Shown: one piece after another, positions 15,306 through 23,684 of the stretch
Layout: the number at the start of each line of letters is the position of its first letter
Position numbering within the stretch: position 1 is the first letter of the stretch
Origin: Verrucomicrobiota bacterium
GTDB lineage: Bacteria > Verrucomicrobiota > Verrucomicrobiia > Limisphaerales > JAHEOI01
Length of the DNA: 28,440 nt
Direction of reading: 5' to 3'
Assembly: GCA_018610125.1 (NCBI GenBank)
Contig: JAHEOI010000101.1
Location: forward strand, 1-28,440
Notes under the pieces: model-generated
What the model was told of the DNA's origin: nothing
The model's input: the letters and a program-made list of their open reading frames with translations, nothing else
The model's database searches: none
Program-made: the position numbers and the translations under genes

Positions 15306-16367
15306 GTGACAAACGCCGCGGATCAAGAACAGCCTCACAAGCCCGACCAGAACGCCTCCTACGGGAAGGAAGCCACCGATCTGCTGACTTCCCCGCCCGC
15401 GGGCTACCGCACCCTGCCGGCACGCTCGCGCAAACAAGCATTCGATTGGAGTCTCGTACTGGCCAGCCAAGGGATCCGCACCACCATTGTGCATTCATCC
15501 GATTCGAAAAGGTGGGGGCTATGGGTGCCGCAGCCGGAGCTCCAACATGCGACTCGCTCCCTGAAGCAATATCACCTCGAGAACAAAGGGTGGGAAGGGC
15601 AGCTTCGCGTCACCCCGTCGCGAGAAGACGCCGTCTTTCACTGGGCCAGCCTCCTTTGGTGCTTCTGTATCGGCGCGTTTTATCTCATTCAAGTATGGTA
15701 TTCGCCCATGATGAAATCGGCCGGGCTGATGGATAATATCGCATTGCAACATGGGGAGTGGTGGCGTCTCTTTACAGCGATCACGTTACACGCCGATGTC
15801 GGTCACCTGGCCGCCAATCTCACCATGGGCTTCTTCCTGATCGGTCTCGTCATGCCCCGCTATGGCGTGGGAACCTCCCTTTTGGCCACGTTTCTGGCGG
15901 GGGCCCTCGGCAATGTCGCCGGATTGGCGATTTACGGGCCGGAGCATCGATCACTCGGCGCCTCCGGCATGGTACTGGCCGCGTTGGGGCTTTTGGCTGT
16001 CCTTCCGATTTCAACCCCGATGAATAACGCGCAAGCGTGGCGATCGCTGATCTCCGGCTTGTCCGCCGGTGTGATGCTCTTCGTGTTGATGGGTCTTAGT
16101 CCCGAGAGTGATCTTGTGGCACACTTCGGAGGCTTTCTGGGCGGAGCAATCTTAGGGGCACCCATTCTCTGGGCACGCCGTTATTTCCGCCATCAAGATT
16201 GGCACGAGCTTATTGCCCTGCTTCTCTTAATCGGCTTGGTGATTGTCTCTTGGGGCTACGCGTTAGGCCCCGGAAAAATCAAGGCCCTACTGGGGAGCGC
16301 CATGGCTTTGGCGCTCCCCGACATTGGTTACGCCGCCAGCTCCATATCTTTGGAGTATTTCCCGTAG
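15306..16367 (+). CDS. rhomboid-family intramembrane serine protease
   Basis: Predicted 353-residue protein starting at GTG, with AGAGG about ten bases upstream. Residues 1-110 are cytoplasmic-looking and form an extra N-terminal domain, with a first membrane segment at about 112-131. The rhomboid core has H167 and N171 in the HLAANLTMG block, the nucleophile S220 in GASG (218-221), and the partner H273 in VAHFGGFLGG, with further membrane segments to the C-terminus. All catalytic positions are therefore present. Substrates of bacterial rhomboids are mostly unknown. Its 3' end overlaps the convergent aldolase gene by 40 bases. Confidence 0.92.
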   Translation: MTNAADQEQPHKPDQNASYGKEATDLLTSPPAGYRTLPARSRKQAFDWSLVLASQGIRTTIVHSSDSKRWGLWVPQPELQHATRSLKQYHLENKGWEGQLRVTPSREDAVFHWASLLWCFCIGAFYLIQVWYSPMMKSAGLMDNIALQHGEWWRLFTAITLHADVGHLAANLTMGFFLIGLVMPRYGVGTSLLATFLAGALGNVAGLAIYGPEHRSLGASGMVLAALGLLAVLPISTPMNNAQAWRSLISGLSAGVMLFVLMGLSPESDLVAHFGGFLGGAILGAPILWARRYFRHQDWHELIALLLLIGLVIVSWGYALGPGKIKALLGSAMALALPDIGYAASSISLEYFP

Positions 16368-17347
16368 CGGGCCGCGCTGGTGCACTTCGCTCGATTATGG
16401 AAGATCTGCTGGGCCTGATCGACATTGGAAGCCTCGCCTTTCCAGGCCTTCAAGGTCGGATCTTGCAACGCTCTTGCGTAAGAGAATCCGAGTGCCCATG
16501 GATGCGGCCCCAGCTTGTTCATCTCATTAAGATGCTCAGTGGCCGCTTCAGGGCTCTGCCCACCTGAAAGAAAGACGATGCCGGGGACGGCAGCGGGCAC
16601 GACACGCCTCAAGCAGCGGACCGTGGCTTCAGCCACCGCCCCATAGCTGACCTGATTCGGGCATTCCTTGCCGGGAATAACCATGTTCGGCTTTAACAAC
16701 AATCCTTCCAGATGGACCCGATGAGCAATTAACTCTGAAAAGACCGCTTTCAATGTCGCCGTCGTCGCTTTATCACAACGATCAATATCGTGATCGCCAT
16801 TGATAAGCACTTCCGGCTCGACAATCGGTGTGATACCGGCCTCTTGAGCGAGACTGGCATATCGGGCCAAGGCATGGGCATTCGCTTGGATGCAGGTGTC
16901 CGTCGGGATCCCGTCACCAATGGTGATAACACCACGCCACTTCGCAAACCGAGCCCCCAGCTTTCGGTATTCCGCAAACCGATCCCGAAGCCCATCAAGA
17001 CCTTCGGTTACCTTTTCGCCGGGAAATCCCGCCATATCTTTCGCCCCGGTATCAACCTTGATCCCGGGAAGAATACTTTTCCGGGCCAACAACTCGGGAA
17101 AAGGGGTCCCGTCATCGCTCTTTTGACGGATCGTTTCATCATACAGGATCACCCCACTGAGGTACTCTTCCACTCTCGGGGTGGTAAATAAGAGGCCACG
17201 ATAGGCTCGCCGCGTTTCCTCCGTCGAGGTAACCCCGACGCCGTCAAACCGTTTCTTGATCGTGTTAAAGCTCTCGTCCGCGGCCAATATCCCGCGACCA
17301 TCCTCCACGAGAGCCCGTGCAGTCGATTCCAGTTCTTTCTGAGTCAT
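16328..17347 (-). CDS. class I fructose-bisphosphate aldolase
   Basis: Predicted 339-residue protein of the eukaryote-type class I family, slightly shorter than the animal enzyme (about 363). It carries GRGILAADES (18-26), K136 in FAKWRGV, E177 and E179 in VEPE, the Schiff-base lysine K219 in LLLKPNMV, the FLSGGQSPEAATEHLN phosphate loop and SYARALQDPTLKAW. The reaction is reversible cleavage of fructose 1,6-bisphosphate in glycolysis and gluconeogenesis, without a metal. It follows the glycosyltransferase gene by 20 bases and is probably the last gene of a leftward operon. The ribosome site before the ATG is weak. Confidence 0.94.
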   Translation of the reverse strand: MTQKELESTARALVEDGRGILAADESFNTIKKRFDGVGVTSTEETRRAYRGLLFTTPRVEEYLSGVILYDETIRQKSDDGTPFPELLARKSILPGIKVDTGAKDMAGFPGEKVTEGLDGLRDRFAEYRKLGARFAKWRGVITIGDGIPTDTCIQANAHALARYASLAQEAGITPIVEPEVLINGDHDIDRCDKATTATLKAVFSELIAHRVHLEGLLLKPNMVIPGKECPNQVSYGAVAEATVRCLRRVVPAAVPGIVFLSGGQSPEAATEHLNEMNKLGPHPWALGFSYARALQDPTLKAWKGEASNVDQAQQIFHNRAKCTSAARYGKYSKDMELAA

Positions 17348-17367
17348 GATTTATCTTTTCTAATTTC

Positions 17368-18744
17368 TTACGAAGCAATCGGAATGTTGTTCAAGAAATC
17401 CTTAACGAGATGGTCGGCCGTAAACGCGGGGATCGTAATCCGATGCGCCTGCCGCCCCATCTCCCTCCGTTTCTCATCGTCAAGCAATAGGCTCTCCAAA
17501 GCCGCGCCAAAGCTCTCGACGTCGTCTGCGGGAGCGTATATCGCGCCCGGCCCTTCGGTGAAAGTGATTTTCCCGCTCGTTTTTCTCTCCCCTTGAGCGC
17601 CGACGAGGTGCTCAACCACGAATGGCACCCGGTCACTCGACACCACCGGCACGCCCGAAGCGGCCGCCTCCTCAACGGACATTCCGAAGCCCTCCATCAC
17701 GGAAGGCGTCCCATAAACACTGGTGATAGCGTAGAGATCCGGTAATAGCTTATCCCGTACCTCCCCTACCATGAAGATAACGTATTGGCTTAGTCCCAAA
17801 TCTTCAACGAGCTTCTGAAGCCAAGCGGTCAAATCGGAGCGATTTTTATCCAGATTCATCGCCAGAAGCACCTCGGGAGCGCGTTTTAGCGCTTGAGCGA
17901 AGGCCTTGATGAGAAGATCCTTCCGTTTGGTCCGTACCGTCCGACTGATTTCGGTCACAAGCTTGCTTCGCTGTACCACCTCGATCGGCAGTCCGGAGCA
18001 CTCCGCCAAAAACGACCAGATGGCGGCATTCGGTGATACCGCGTGTGGATAGACCCAGTCCGGATTGACGAAAGGCGGGAGTAAAAGCATCGGCTCATAC
18101 CCATACTCAGCCTTTAGCACTTCCCGAATGCTCTCTGAAGTCACGACAACCCCGTCGATTTCCCTCAAAATCTGCCTTTCAGCCGCAATGCGCTCGGGGA
18201 TCCGAAGATGCTCGCAATTCGACGGTGCCACATTCCGTTTCTTAATAATCCCAAGGGAATGCGGAATCCAAATATGCGGCACCTCTCCGGAAAGGCTTGA
18301 CTTCAAGCTCATTCCCAACATGGCCGCATCCCAATAATGACTGAGAATGAGATCGATCGGAATCGCCTCGGAATTCAATGCGGCAATCAAAAACTCGCCC
18401 AGCTCGGACAAACGTTCATGCATGTCTTCCTTCCGAACGAACTCCTTGACACTGTCTTCGATGTAAAGGATTCGCGAAGAGCTGTCCTTGTAAACCAGTC
18501 CCCGGTGCATGGTCCCGTTCTCCGGATGGGCGTATCCCCCGCGATTGACGATTGTTACCCGGAAGCCTTGCTTGACCAGCGCCTCGGTAAACTGGTTGAC
18601 GAACACGTTTTGCCCCCCTGTATCGGGCAGCCCGAGAAGCAGTTGCCACTCATGCATCCCATGGTTCGTAATCATCACGACATGCCTTCTTGAAGAGCTC
18701 AGGAAAGCATCATGCATTTCACCATTGTCAGGTTGGATTTCCAT
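17368..18744 (-). CDS. GT4-type glycosyltransferase resembling sucrose(-phosphate) synthases
   Basis: Predicted 458-residue retaining GT-B glycosyltransferase. The N-terminal domain has LPDTGGQNVFVNQFTEAL (39-56), the DTGGQ acceptor and sugar-phosphate loop typical of sucrose and sucrose-phosphate synthases, and HIWIPHSLGIIKKRN (157-171). The C-terminal domain has TKRKDLLIKAF (272-282) and the E-X7-E nucleotide-sugar motif from E351 to E359 (EGFGMSVEE). The product could be sucrose phosphate, a mannosylfructose-type compatible solute or another glycoside; the sequence does not decide. It sits 48 bases after the pgsA-like gene and just before aldolase, which produces and consumes fructose phosphates. 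The start is uncertain: ATG 18744 has no ribosome site, and ATG 18717 is an alternative. Confidence 0.85.
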   Translation of the reverse strand: MEIQPDNGEMHDAFLSSSRRHVVMITNHGMHEWQLLLGLPDTGGQNVFVNQFTEALVKQGFRVTIVNRGGYAHPENGTMHRGLVYKDSSSRILYIEDSVKEFVRKEDMHERLSELGEFLIAALNSEAIPIDLILSHYWDAAMLGMSLKSSLSGEVPHIWIPHSLGIIKKRNVAPSNCEHLRIPERIAAERQILREIDGVVVTSESIREVLKAEYGYEPMLLLPPFVNPDWVYPHAVSPNAAIWSFLAECSGLPIEVVQRSKLVTEISRTVRTKRKDLLIKAFAQALKRAPEVLLAMNLDKNRSDLTAWLQKLVEDLGLSQYVIFMVGEVRDKLLPDLYAITSVYGTPSVMEGFGMSVEEAAASGVPVVSSDRVPFVVEHLVGAQGERKTSGKITFTEGPGAIYAPADDVESFGAALESLLLDDEKRREMGRQAHRITIPAFTADHLVKDFLNNIPIAS

Positions 18745-18792
18745 AGGAGTGCGATGATTTCAATGCTCAAGCCGGCGCAGCACAAACGCCGG

Positions 18793-19398
18793 TTACGAGG
18801 CCCGCCCGCGATTTCGATCAGGTGGCGAGGTCGGCGTGCTGGACGGGCTCGCGCTCAATTGGTGCACCCCCTCCCTTAAATAGATCACTCCGGAAAGCCC
18901 CGTAAAAAGAGCCGCGGACAACGCCATGTAAAACAGCCAACCTTCATCTCCCTTTAGCAAGGTCCAGGCTACTGTCACCATCTGCAATACGGTGCCTGCC
19001 TTCCCGGACCAATGGGGTCGCCCACTGAAATGCCCGCAAACAAAATAGATGATCGCCATGCCCAGGACCACCATCAGGTCGCGACTCAACACGGTGACAA
19101 CCATCCATAGCGGTATTTGCGAGAAGTAAGGGGCGTTGTTCTGACTCAAAAACAGCAGGGCGACCACCAACAAAAGCTTGTCGCCGAGCGGATCAAGCAC
19201 CGCCCCAAGCTCGCTGTGCTGATGATAGCGACGGGCCAGGTAGCCATCCAGAGCATCGCTCAACGCCGCCACGACAAACGACACCAAACCCAGAAGCCAA
19301 TGGACGATTCTCCCGGTCTCAACGTAATAGATCAGTTGAACGATAAAGAAGGGAACCAGCAGAATTCGGAAAATGCTGACTTTGTTTGCCGTGGTCAT
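18793..19398 (-). CDS. pgsA: CDP-alcohol phosphatidyltransferase, probable phosphatidylglycerophosphate synthase
   Basis: Predicted 201-residue membrane enzyme. The full family motif D-x2-DG-x2-AR-x8-G-x3-D-x3-D is present at D48, D51-G52, A55-R56, G65, D69 and D73, which bind metal and CDP-diacylglycerol. Several hydrophobic segments cover residues about 8-170, followed by a short Ser/Pro/Arg-rich tail. PgsA makes phosphatidylglycerophosphate, the first step to phosphatidylglycerol. That assignment is by family resemblance; another CDP-alcohol transferase is possible. The ATG abuts the gltX stop (TGAATG), so the two are coupled. Confidence 0.88.
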   Translation of the reverse strand: MTTANKVSIFRILLVPFFIVQLIYYVETGRIVHWLLGLVSFVVAALSDALDGYLARRYHQHSELGAVLDPLGDKLLLVVALLFLSQNNAPYFSQIPLWMVVTVLSRDLMVVLGMAIIYFVCGHFSGRPHWSGKAGTVLQMVTVAWTLLKGDEGWLFYMALSAALFTGLSGVIYLREGVHQLSASPSSTPTSPPDRNRGRAS

Positions 19399-20763
19399 TC
19401 AGCCAGTAGGACAAGATTTCTCGATCACGGCAATTGCCTGCTCCAAGCGATGGAGGACTCTCTCTCGGCCAAGGACCTCCATCAAGTGGTACAAGCTCGG
19501 CCCGACAGTCTTACCGGTGCAAGCAAGGCGAACCGGATGAACGAGCACTCCCACTTTCACACCCAGCTCCTTGGCCAGCGATTTGAATGTCTGTTGGATC
19601 GCTTCCGCATTGAACTCAGGCAGCTCCGTCATGGCCTCGCGCAGTCGGCGGAGCCGCGGCAAATTCGATTCGGTCAATTGCTTCTGCGCCGCTTCCGCAT
19701 CGTAATGGACCGTCTCGGTGAAATAGAAATCCGCAAAGCCCGGGAGCTCCGAAAAGACCTTGATCTTTTCCTTGCATGTCGCCAGCGCCGCACTGATGTA
19801 GTCGTCACTGAATCGGCTCGGATCAATCCCCGACTCAAGGAGATGGGGACGCGCCAGCTCATTGAATCGAGCTTGGGGCATCGTCCGAATGTGCTCATAA
19901 TTAATCCAGTGAAGCTTATTCACATCAAACCGCGCATTATGGCGATGGATCTGAGGAAGATCGAATAGCCGAATGATCTCCTCCGTCGAGAGCACCTCAC
20001 GATCGTCTTTCGGGGACCAGCCCAACAAGCTCAAGTAATTGACGATCCCTTCCGGAGCGTACCCGGCTTCAATGTAGCTGCTCAGCGAAGCCCCCGTATC
20101 GCGCTTGCTCATTTTGGTCCCATTACTATTAAGGATGAGCGGAATGTGCGCATAAGCGGGCGGGGAAACCCCAAAAGCCCTAAAAAGCGCGATATGCTTG
20201 GGCGTGTTCGAAAGGTGATCCTCGCCACGAATGACATGGGTTATGCCCATTTCGAGATCATCGACCACGTTCACCAGATGAAAGACCGGTTGCCCGTCGC
20301 TCCGCACAATTACAAAATTCGGATCGACAGCCTCACGGTCGGTCAATTCACGCCGGACTTCGCCGACAACAAGGTCGTCGATAACGACCGGCTCGCGTTC
20401 CATCCGAAAACGCACCACCCCGTCTTGCTCATAAGCAAGCCCCTTGTCGATCAGTTCGCGAGCCCGCCTCTGGTAAATCGCCTGCCGCTGGCTTTGAAAA
20501 TAGGGTCCATGACCGCCTTTGCTCCCTTGTGTTGCATCACCACTGACCGGCCCTTCATCCCAATCCAATCCGAGCCAGCGAAGCCCTTCTGTAATGACAT
20601 CGACCGCTTCCTGCGTGCTCCGCGCGGCGTCGGTATCCTCAATCCTCAAAACAAAGCACCCTCCCATGTGCCTGGCATAAAGCCAGTTGAACAACGCGGT
20701 CCGGGCACCACCAATATGAAGGAACCCAGTGGGACTGGGCGCAAAACGTACGCGACAACTCAT
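19399..20763 (-). CDS. gltX: glutamate--tRNA ligase
   Basis: Predicted 454-residue class I aminoacyl-tRNA synthetase. It begins with the usual RFAPSPTGFLHIGGART, whose HIGG (16-19) is the HIGH-type ATP site, then LRIEDTD, the VIRGEDHLSNTPKH block and the KMSKR loop (TKMSKRDTGAS). The C-terminal anticodon-binding region is helical, as in bacterial GluRS. It may be discriminating or non-discriminating; I cannot tell. ATG 20763 was chosen because the protein then starts at the conserved MSCRVRFAPSP; a TTG at 20799 overlapping the upstream stop would add 12 residues. It lies between the panE-like gene and pgsA in a leftward operon. Confidence 0.96.
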   Translation of the reverse strand: MSCRVRFAPSPTGFLHIGGARTALFNWLYARHMGGCFVLRIEDTDAARSTQEAVDVITEGLRWLGLDWDEGPVSGDATQGSKGGHGPYFQSQRQAIYQRRARELIDKGLAYEQDGVVRFRMEREPVVIDDLVVGEVRRELTDREAVDPNFVIVRSDGQPVFHLVNVVDDLEMGITHVIRGEDHLSNTPKHIALFRAFGVSPPAYAHIPLILNSNGTKMSKRDTGASLSSYIEAGYAPEGIVNYLSLLGWSPKDDREVLSTEEIIRLFDLPQIHRHNARFDVNKLHWINYEHIRTMPQARFNELARPHLLESGIDPSRFSDDYISAALATCKEKIKVFSELPGFADFYFTETVHYDAEAAQKQLTESNLPRLRRLREAMTELPEFNAEAIQQTFKSLAKELGVKVGVLVHPVRLACTGKTVGPSLYHLMEVLGRERVLHRLEQAIAVIEKSCPTG

Positions 20764-20795
20764 TGCCCCTAAACTAGTGAAAACCCGGTCGATCC

Positions 20796-21812
20796 TCAAA
20801 CAGAATGCGCCGGCTGTGGGCCGACCTCGGTGGCTCGCCGGGGAGGATCAAGCAGCGTCAGAAGGTCCGAAAGCGCCCGCAACCTCGGTACGGCCATGCC
20901 GATCTCCTCGGCCTTCCGCATCGGACGCAGGAAAAGATGCTCCAGCTCAAGCGGATGTCCGCGCTCGAAGTCTATCAAGGTCGAAGCCTTGTACTCCCCC
21001 ATCTCGTAAGTGCGATTGATCTGTTTCTCCGCAAATTCATAAGGGATGTCAAAGCCGAGGTGTTGAGCCGTTGAGATGACTTCGTGCATTAACTCCCGCA
21101 CCAGCCGCTCCCAATGCGGGATTCCAAGCAGTTGATCCGTGGTCAGGCAAGGACCGAGCTCCAACGGTTGCCTCGGGGGCATGCGTCCTTCAATGACGGC
21201 TTCGTAACCGGCCGCTCCGGCAACGCCCAGCCCGTTGAACGGGATGTTCCACACAAGCTTTTGCCAGCGCGTCTTCTCCAGATCGTCCGTAACCCGACAC
21301 GGCACGCCGGCATCCTCAAACATCGAGGCCACCATGCTGGTCCGAGATTGCGCAGCCCTTTGGTACTCGCCGATGACAATCTGACCGTGCGCCAAATGAT
21401 GGATCACACCGGGACGCATTCGGTTGAGGCAAACAAAGCAGAGCCCGCCCATCACCCCGCTCGGCTCACACAATTCGGCCAGCTCGGATTCGTTTCCCAA
21501 ACCGTTTTGCAGCGTCAGCACCGCCGTGTCACGCCCGCCCCCCACAACCGGCGGTATCAGCTCGGAAAACGCACTGTTGGCGGTCGTCTTCAGTCCTACC
21601 AACACGAGATCACTTGGGCCGATCTCTTCCGGGCGACCGGCCGCCACCGGCATCACCGTGAAATCGCCGTCGGGACTCCGGATCTCAACCCCCTTTTCTT
21701 GGACAACACCATAGTCGCTTCTCAGTAGAAAATGGACATCGTGTCCCGCCCGGCATAGCTTGGCCCCGTAAAAGCTTCCCAAGGCACCACAGCCGATCAC
21801 CGCAATCTTCAT
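20796..21812 (-). CDS. ketopantoate reductase family protein (ApbA/PanE)
   Basis: Predicted 338-residue NADPH-dependent reductase, a little longer than the E. coli enzyme (303). It starts with the dinucleotide fold MKIAVIGCGALGSFYG. Also present are TLQNGLGNE, the catalytic-lysine block EKTRWQKLVWNIPFNGL and a helical C-terminal domain with FERGHPLELEHLF, the place where PanE has its substrate Ser/Glu motif. PanE reduces 2-dehydropantoate to pantoate for coenzyme A; paralogues of unknown substrate are common, so I leave the symbol blank. It begins the leftward run that continues into gltX. Confidence 0.88.
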   Translation of the reverse strand: MKIAVIGCGALGSFYGAKLCRAGHDVHFLLRSDYGVVQEKGVEIRSPDGDFTVMPVAAGRPEEIGPSDLVLVGLKTTANSAFSELIPPVVGGGRDTAVLTLQNGLGNESELAELCEPSGVMGGLCFVCLNRMRPGVIHHLAHGQIVIGEYQRAAQSRTSMVASMFEDAGVPCRVTDDLEKTRWQKLVWNIPFNGLGVAGAAGYEAVIEGRMPPRQPLELGPCLTTDQLLGIPHWERLVRELMHEVISTAQHLGFDIPYEFAEKQINRTYEMGEYKASTLIDFERGHPLELEHLFLRPMRKAEEIGMAVPRLRALSDLLTLLDPPRRATEVGPQPAHSV

Positions 21813-22045
21813 ACTTACCCCTTCTATTACCAGACCACCACTGGAAATTTACTCGTCATGGGACGCTTGGCAACGCCGGGAGAGCACGAAGACAGCCCAG
21901 CACCAAGACGGCCCCGAAAACGTACCAGGGCAACCACAGCGAGGCGTCGACAGGAAGCTTTCAATGCAGCCAAAGGATTCGAGGCCCCACACGGCTCTAA
22001 ATGGTCTCCAGGTCGTGCCTCGCTACATGTCTGCGGCTTGGTGCC
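21813..22045. other. intergenic stretch, nothing recognised
   Basis: The gap between the HU gene end and the panE-like start carries an Arg-rich open frame on the plus strand that also runs into the HU gene; it has no ribosome site or recognisable motif. No strong hairpin or tRNA is visible. It probably holds the panE operon promoter on the minus strand, which I could not pin down. Confidence 0.4.
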
Positions 22046-22360
22046 TTATTTCTTCTTTTTCTCGGAGGTGCCGAGAATGGCATCTTTGGCCGCCTTCGCG
22101 ACGCGAAACTTGACCACCTTCTTCGCAGGGATTTTGATGGTCTCGCCCGTTGCCGGATTTCGCCCCTTCCTCGCTTTTCGATTAACGAGCACAAGCTTCC
22201 CGATTCCGGGGATCGTAAAGCTATTCTTGGCGTTCTTGTAGGCCAATTCAGCCAGTTGATCCAAGATTTCGTTGGCCGTTTTCTTCGGAATACCTTGTTT
22301 TTCCGCGATTTCCGAAGCAATTTGTGCCTTGGTGGGTGGTTTGCCGGTTGCCTTAGCCAT
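22046..22360 (-). CDS. HU/IHF-family DNA-binding protein
   Basis: Predicted 104-residue histone-like protein. It has a short Lys/Pro-rich lead, the helical dimer core (QIASEIAEKQGIPKKTANEI), the conserved FTIPGIGKLVLVNRKARKGRNP strand-arm region and an extended GETIKIPAKKVVKFRVAKAAKD end, then a KKKK tail. The beta-arm with RNPATGE contains the proline used by HU and IHF to kink DNA. It is stand-alone, divergent from the amidase gene. It is slightly longer than E. coli HU (90) at both ends. Confidence 0.95.
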   Translation of the reverse strand: MAKATGKPPTKAQIASEIAEKQGIPKKTANEILDQLAELAYKNAKNSFTIPGIGKLVLVNRKARKGRNPATGETIKIPAKKVVKFRVAKAAKDAILGTSEKKKK

Positions 22361-22592
22361 ATCTTCGTTGTCTTGGGGTTTGTGTTCTCCTACCTTGATG
22401 TTGTCTCGTAAATTGAGCCATTGTCGCTCGGATTAACCCTTTTCATTAACCATGTGCAAGCAAAAAACCGCGCGTATCAGCACTTTGGCCGCCCCCGTGG
22501 TGGACCCCTTAAAACGCGACACGAAAAGAGCTCAAGCTTCAGAGCGCTCTCGGGACATCCGGGTCAACCTAATTTTCTAAAGACAATTGCCA
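22361..22592. promoter_or_regulatory. divergent promoter region between HU and amidase genes
   Basis: This gap must contain promoters for both genes. On the minus strand, TTGCAC and TTAATC are 17 bases apart (about 22432-22460), a weak sigma-70 candidate for HU. The heptamer ATTAACC is repeated at 22432-22438 and 22445-22451, 13 bases apart, inside it and could be a regulator site. Nothing else stands out. Confidence 0.3.
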
Positions 22593-23486
22593 ATGACGTC
22601 AATCATAAACAGCACGGTCACGGTCGGCCTGATCCAGGCGGCCTGTGAAACCTCGCCGGAAGCCAACTTAAAGAAAACGGAAGAGAGGATTGCCGAGTCG
22701 GCGCGAGCCGGCGCTCAAATTGTCTGCACCCAAGAGCTCTTTCTGACCCAATACTTCTGTCAAAGTGAGGACGCCGCCAACTTTCGCTTTGCCGAACCGA
22801 TTCCCGGCCCCACCACGGAGCGCTTGACCGAGCTTGCACGGCTCCATGGGGTCGTCGTGATCGCTTCCTTGTTCGAAAAACGGACTCCCGGGCTTTACCA
22901 CAATACCGCCGCCATCATCGACGCCGACGGCACGCTCCTTGGCATTTATCGGAAGATGCACATCCCGGATGATCCGCTCTATTACGAAAAGTTCTATTTC
23001 ACCCCCGGCGACCTCGGGTTCCGTGCATGGACCACCCAGTATGGACGAATCGGGGTCTTAATTTGTTGGGACCAGTGGTATCCGGAAGCAGCCAGACTAA
23101 CCGCACTGAATGGCGCCGAAATCCTCTTTTATCCAACGGCAATCGGATGGCACCCGATCGAAAAGGATTCCGAAGGCTCCCGGCAATACCGCTCCTGGGA
23201 ACTGATCCAAAGGAGCCACGCGGTGGCCAACGGCTGTTTCGTCGCAGCCCCAAATCGTATCGGGCATGAAAAACCGGTCGGCGGTGAAGGCATTGAGTTT
23301 TGGGGACAAAGCTTCATCGCGGCCCCCACCGGTGAGATTGTTGCCCAGGCCGGCCAAGAGCGTGAGCAGCTCTTGATCGCGACACTCGACCGAGACGCGA
23401 TTGAACAAGCACGCACCGGCTGGCCGTTTCTCCGGGATCGGCGCGTGGATGCCTACAGCGGCCTGACTCAACGCTTTCTTGATTAG
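22593..23486 (+). CDS. aguB: carbon-nitrogen hydrolase, probable N-carbamoylputrescine amidase
   Basis: Predicted 297-residue nitrilase-superfamily enzyme. The catalytic triad is present as E48 (CTQELF), K121 (YRKMHIPDDP) and C158 (LICWDQWYPEAAR). The segments YYEKFYFTPGD, FYPTAIGWHP and IEFWGQSFIAAP are characteristic of N-carbamoylputrescine amidase, which makes putrescine from the product of agmatine deiminase. The deiminase gene (aguA), often next to aguB, is not in the window. The ATG at 22593 is used; a TTG six bases earlier is possible. No strong ribosome site is visible. Confidence 0.9.
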   Translation: MTSIINSTVTVGLIQAACETSPEANLKKTEERIAESARAGAQIVCTQELFLTQYFCQSEDAANFRFAEPIPGPTTERLTELARLHGVVVIASLFEKRTPGLYHNTAAIIDADGTLLGIYRKMHIPDDPLYYEKFYFTPGDLGFRAWTTQYGRIGVLICWDQWYPEAARLTALNGAEILFYPTAIGWHPIEKDSEGSRQYRSWELIQRSHAVANGCFVAAPNRIGHEKPVGGEGIEFWGQSFIAAPTGEIVAQAGQEREQLLIATLDRDAIEQARTGWPFLRDRRVDAYSGLTQRFLD

Positions 23487-23516
23487 GGGGGTGCGTTTCG
23501 AAAGACAATCAAAGTA

Positions 23517-23537
23517 GAAGCGGCTGCCAGCCGCTTC
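23517..23537. repeat. 9-bp palindromic hairpin after the amidase gene
   Basis: GAAGCGGCT (23517-23525) and AGCCGCTTC (23529-23537) pair perfectly around GCC, 30 bases after the aguB stop. No uninterrupted T run follows, only a pyrimidine-rich stretch (CATTCCCTCCTCTTT), so it is a poor intrinsic terminator. It shares the GGCTG-N-CAGCC core with the element near 1393 and may belong to a dispersed REP-like family. The rest of 23538-23684 holds nothing I can name. Confidence 0.55.
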
Positions 23538-23684
23538 ATTCCCTCCTCTTTATTGAGCAGGAACGTTTGCAACAATCGAGAAGACGCAGACCATTGACGC
23601 ACGGATTCCTTTCCCAAACGATAGCACGCCCCCCTGACAAACAAGGACAGCCATTAATCAATACCCGACATCCGTTGCCAAAAA

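Noticed and set aside
21858..22241. Open frame of 127 codons on the plus strand over the HU gene
   Set aside because: The first half is Arg-rich without a ribosome site and the second half is antisense to HU.
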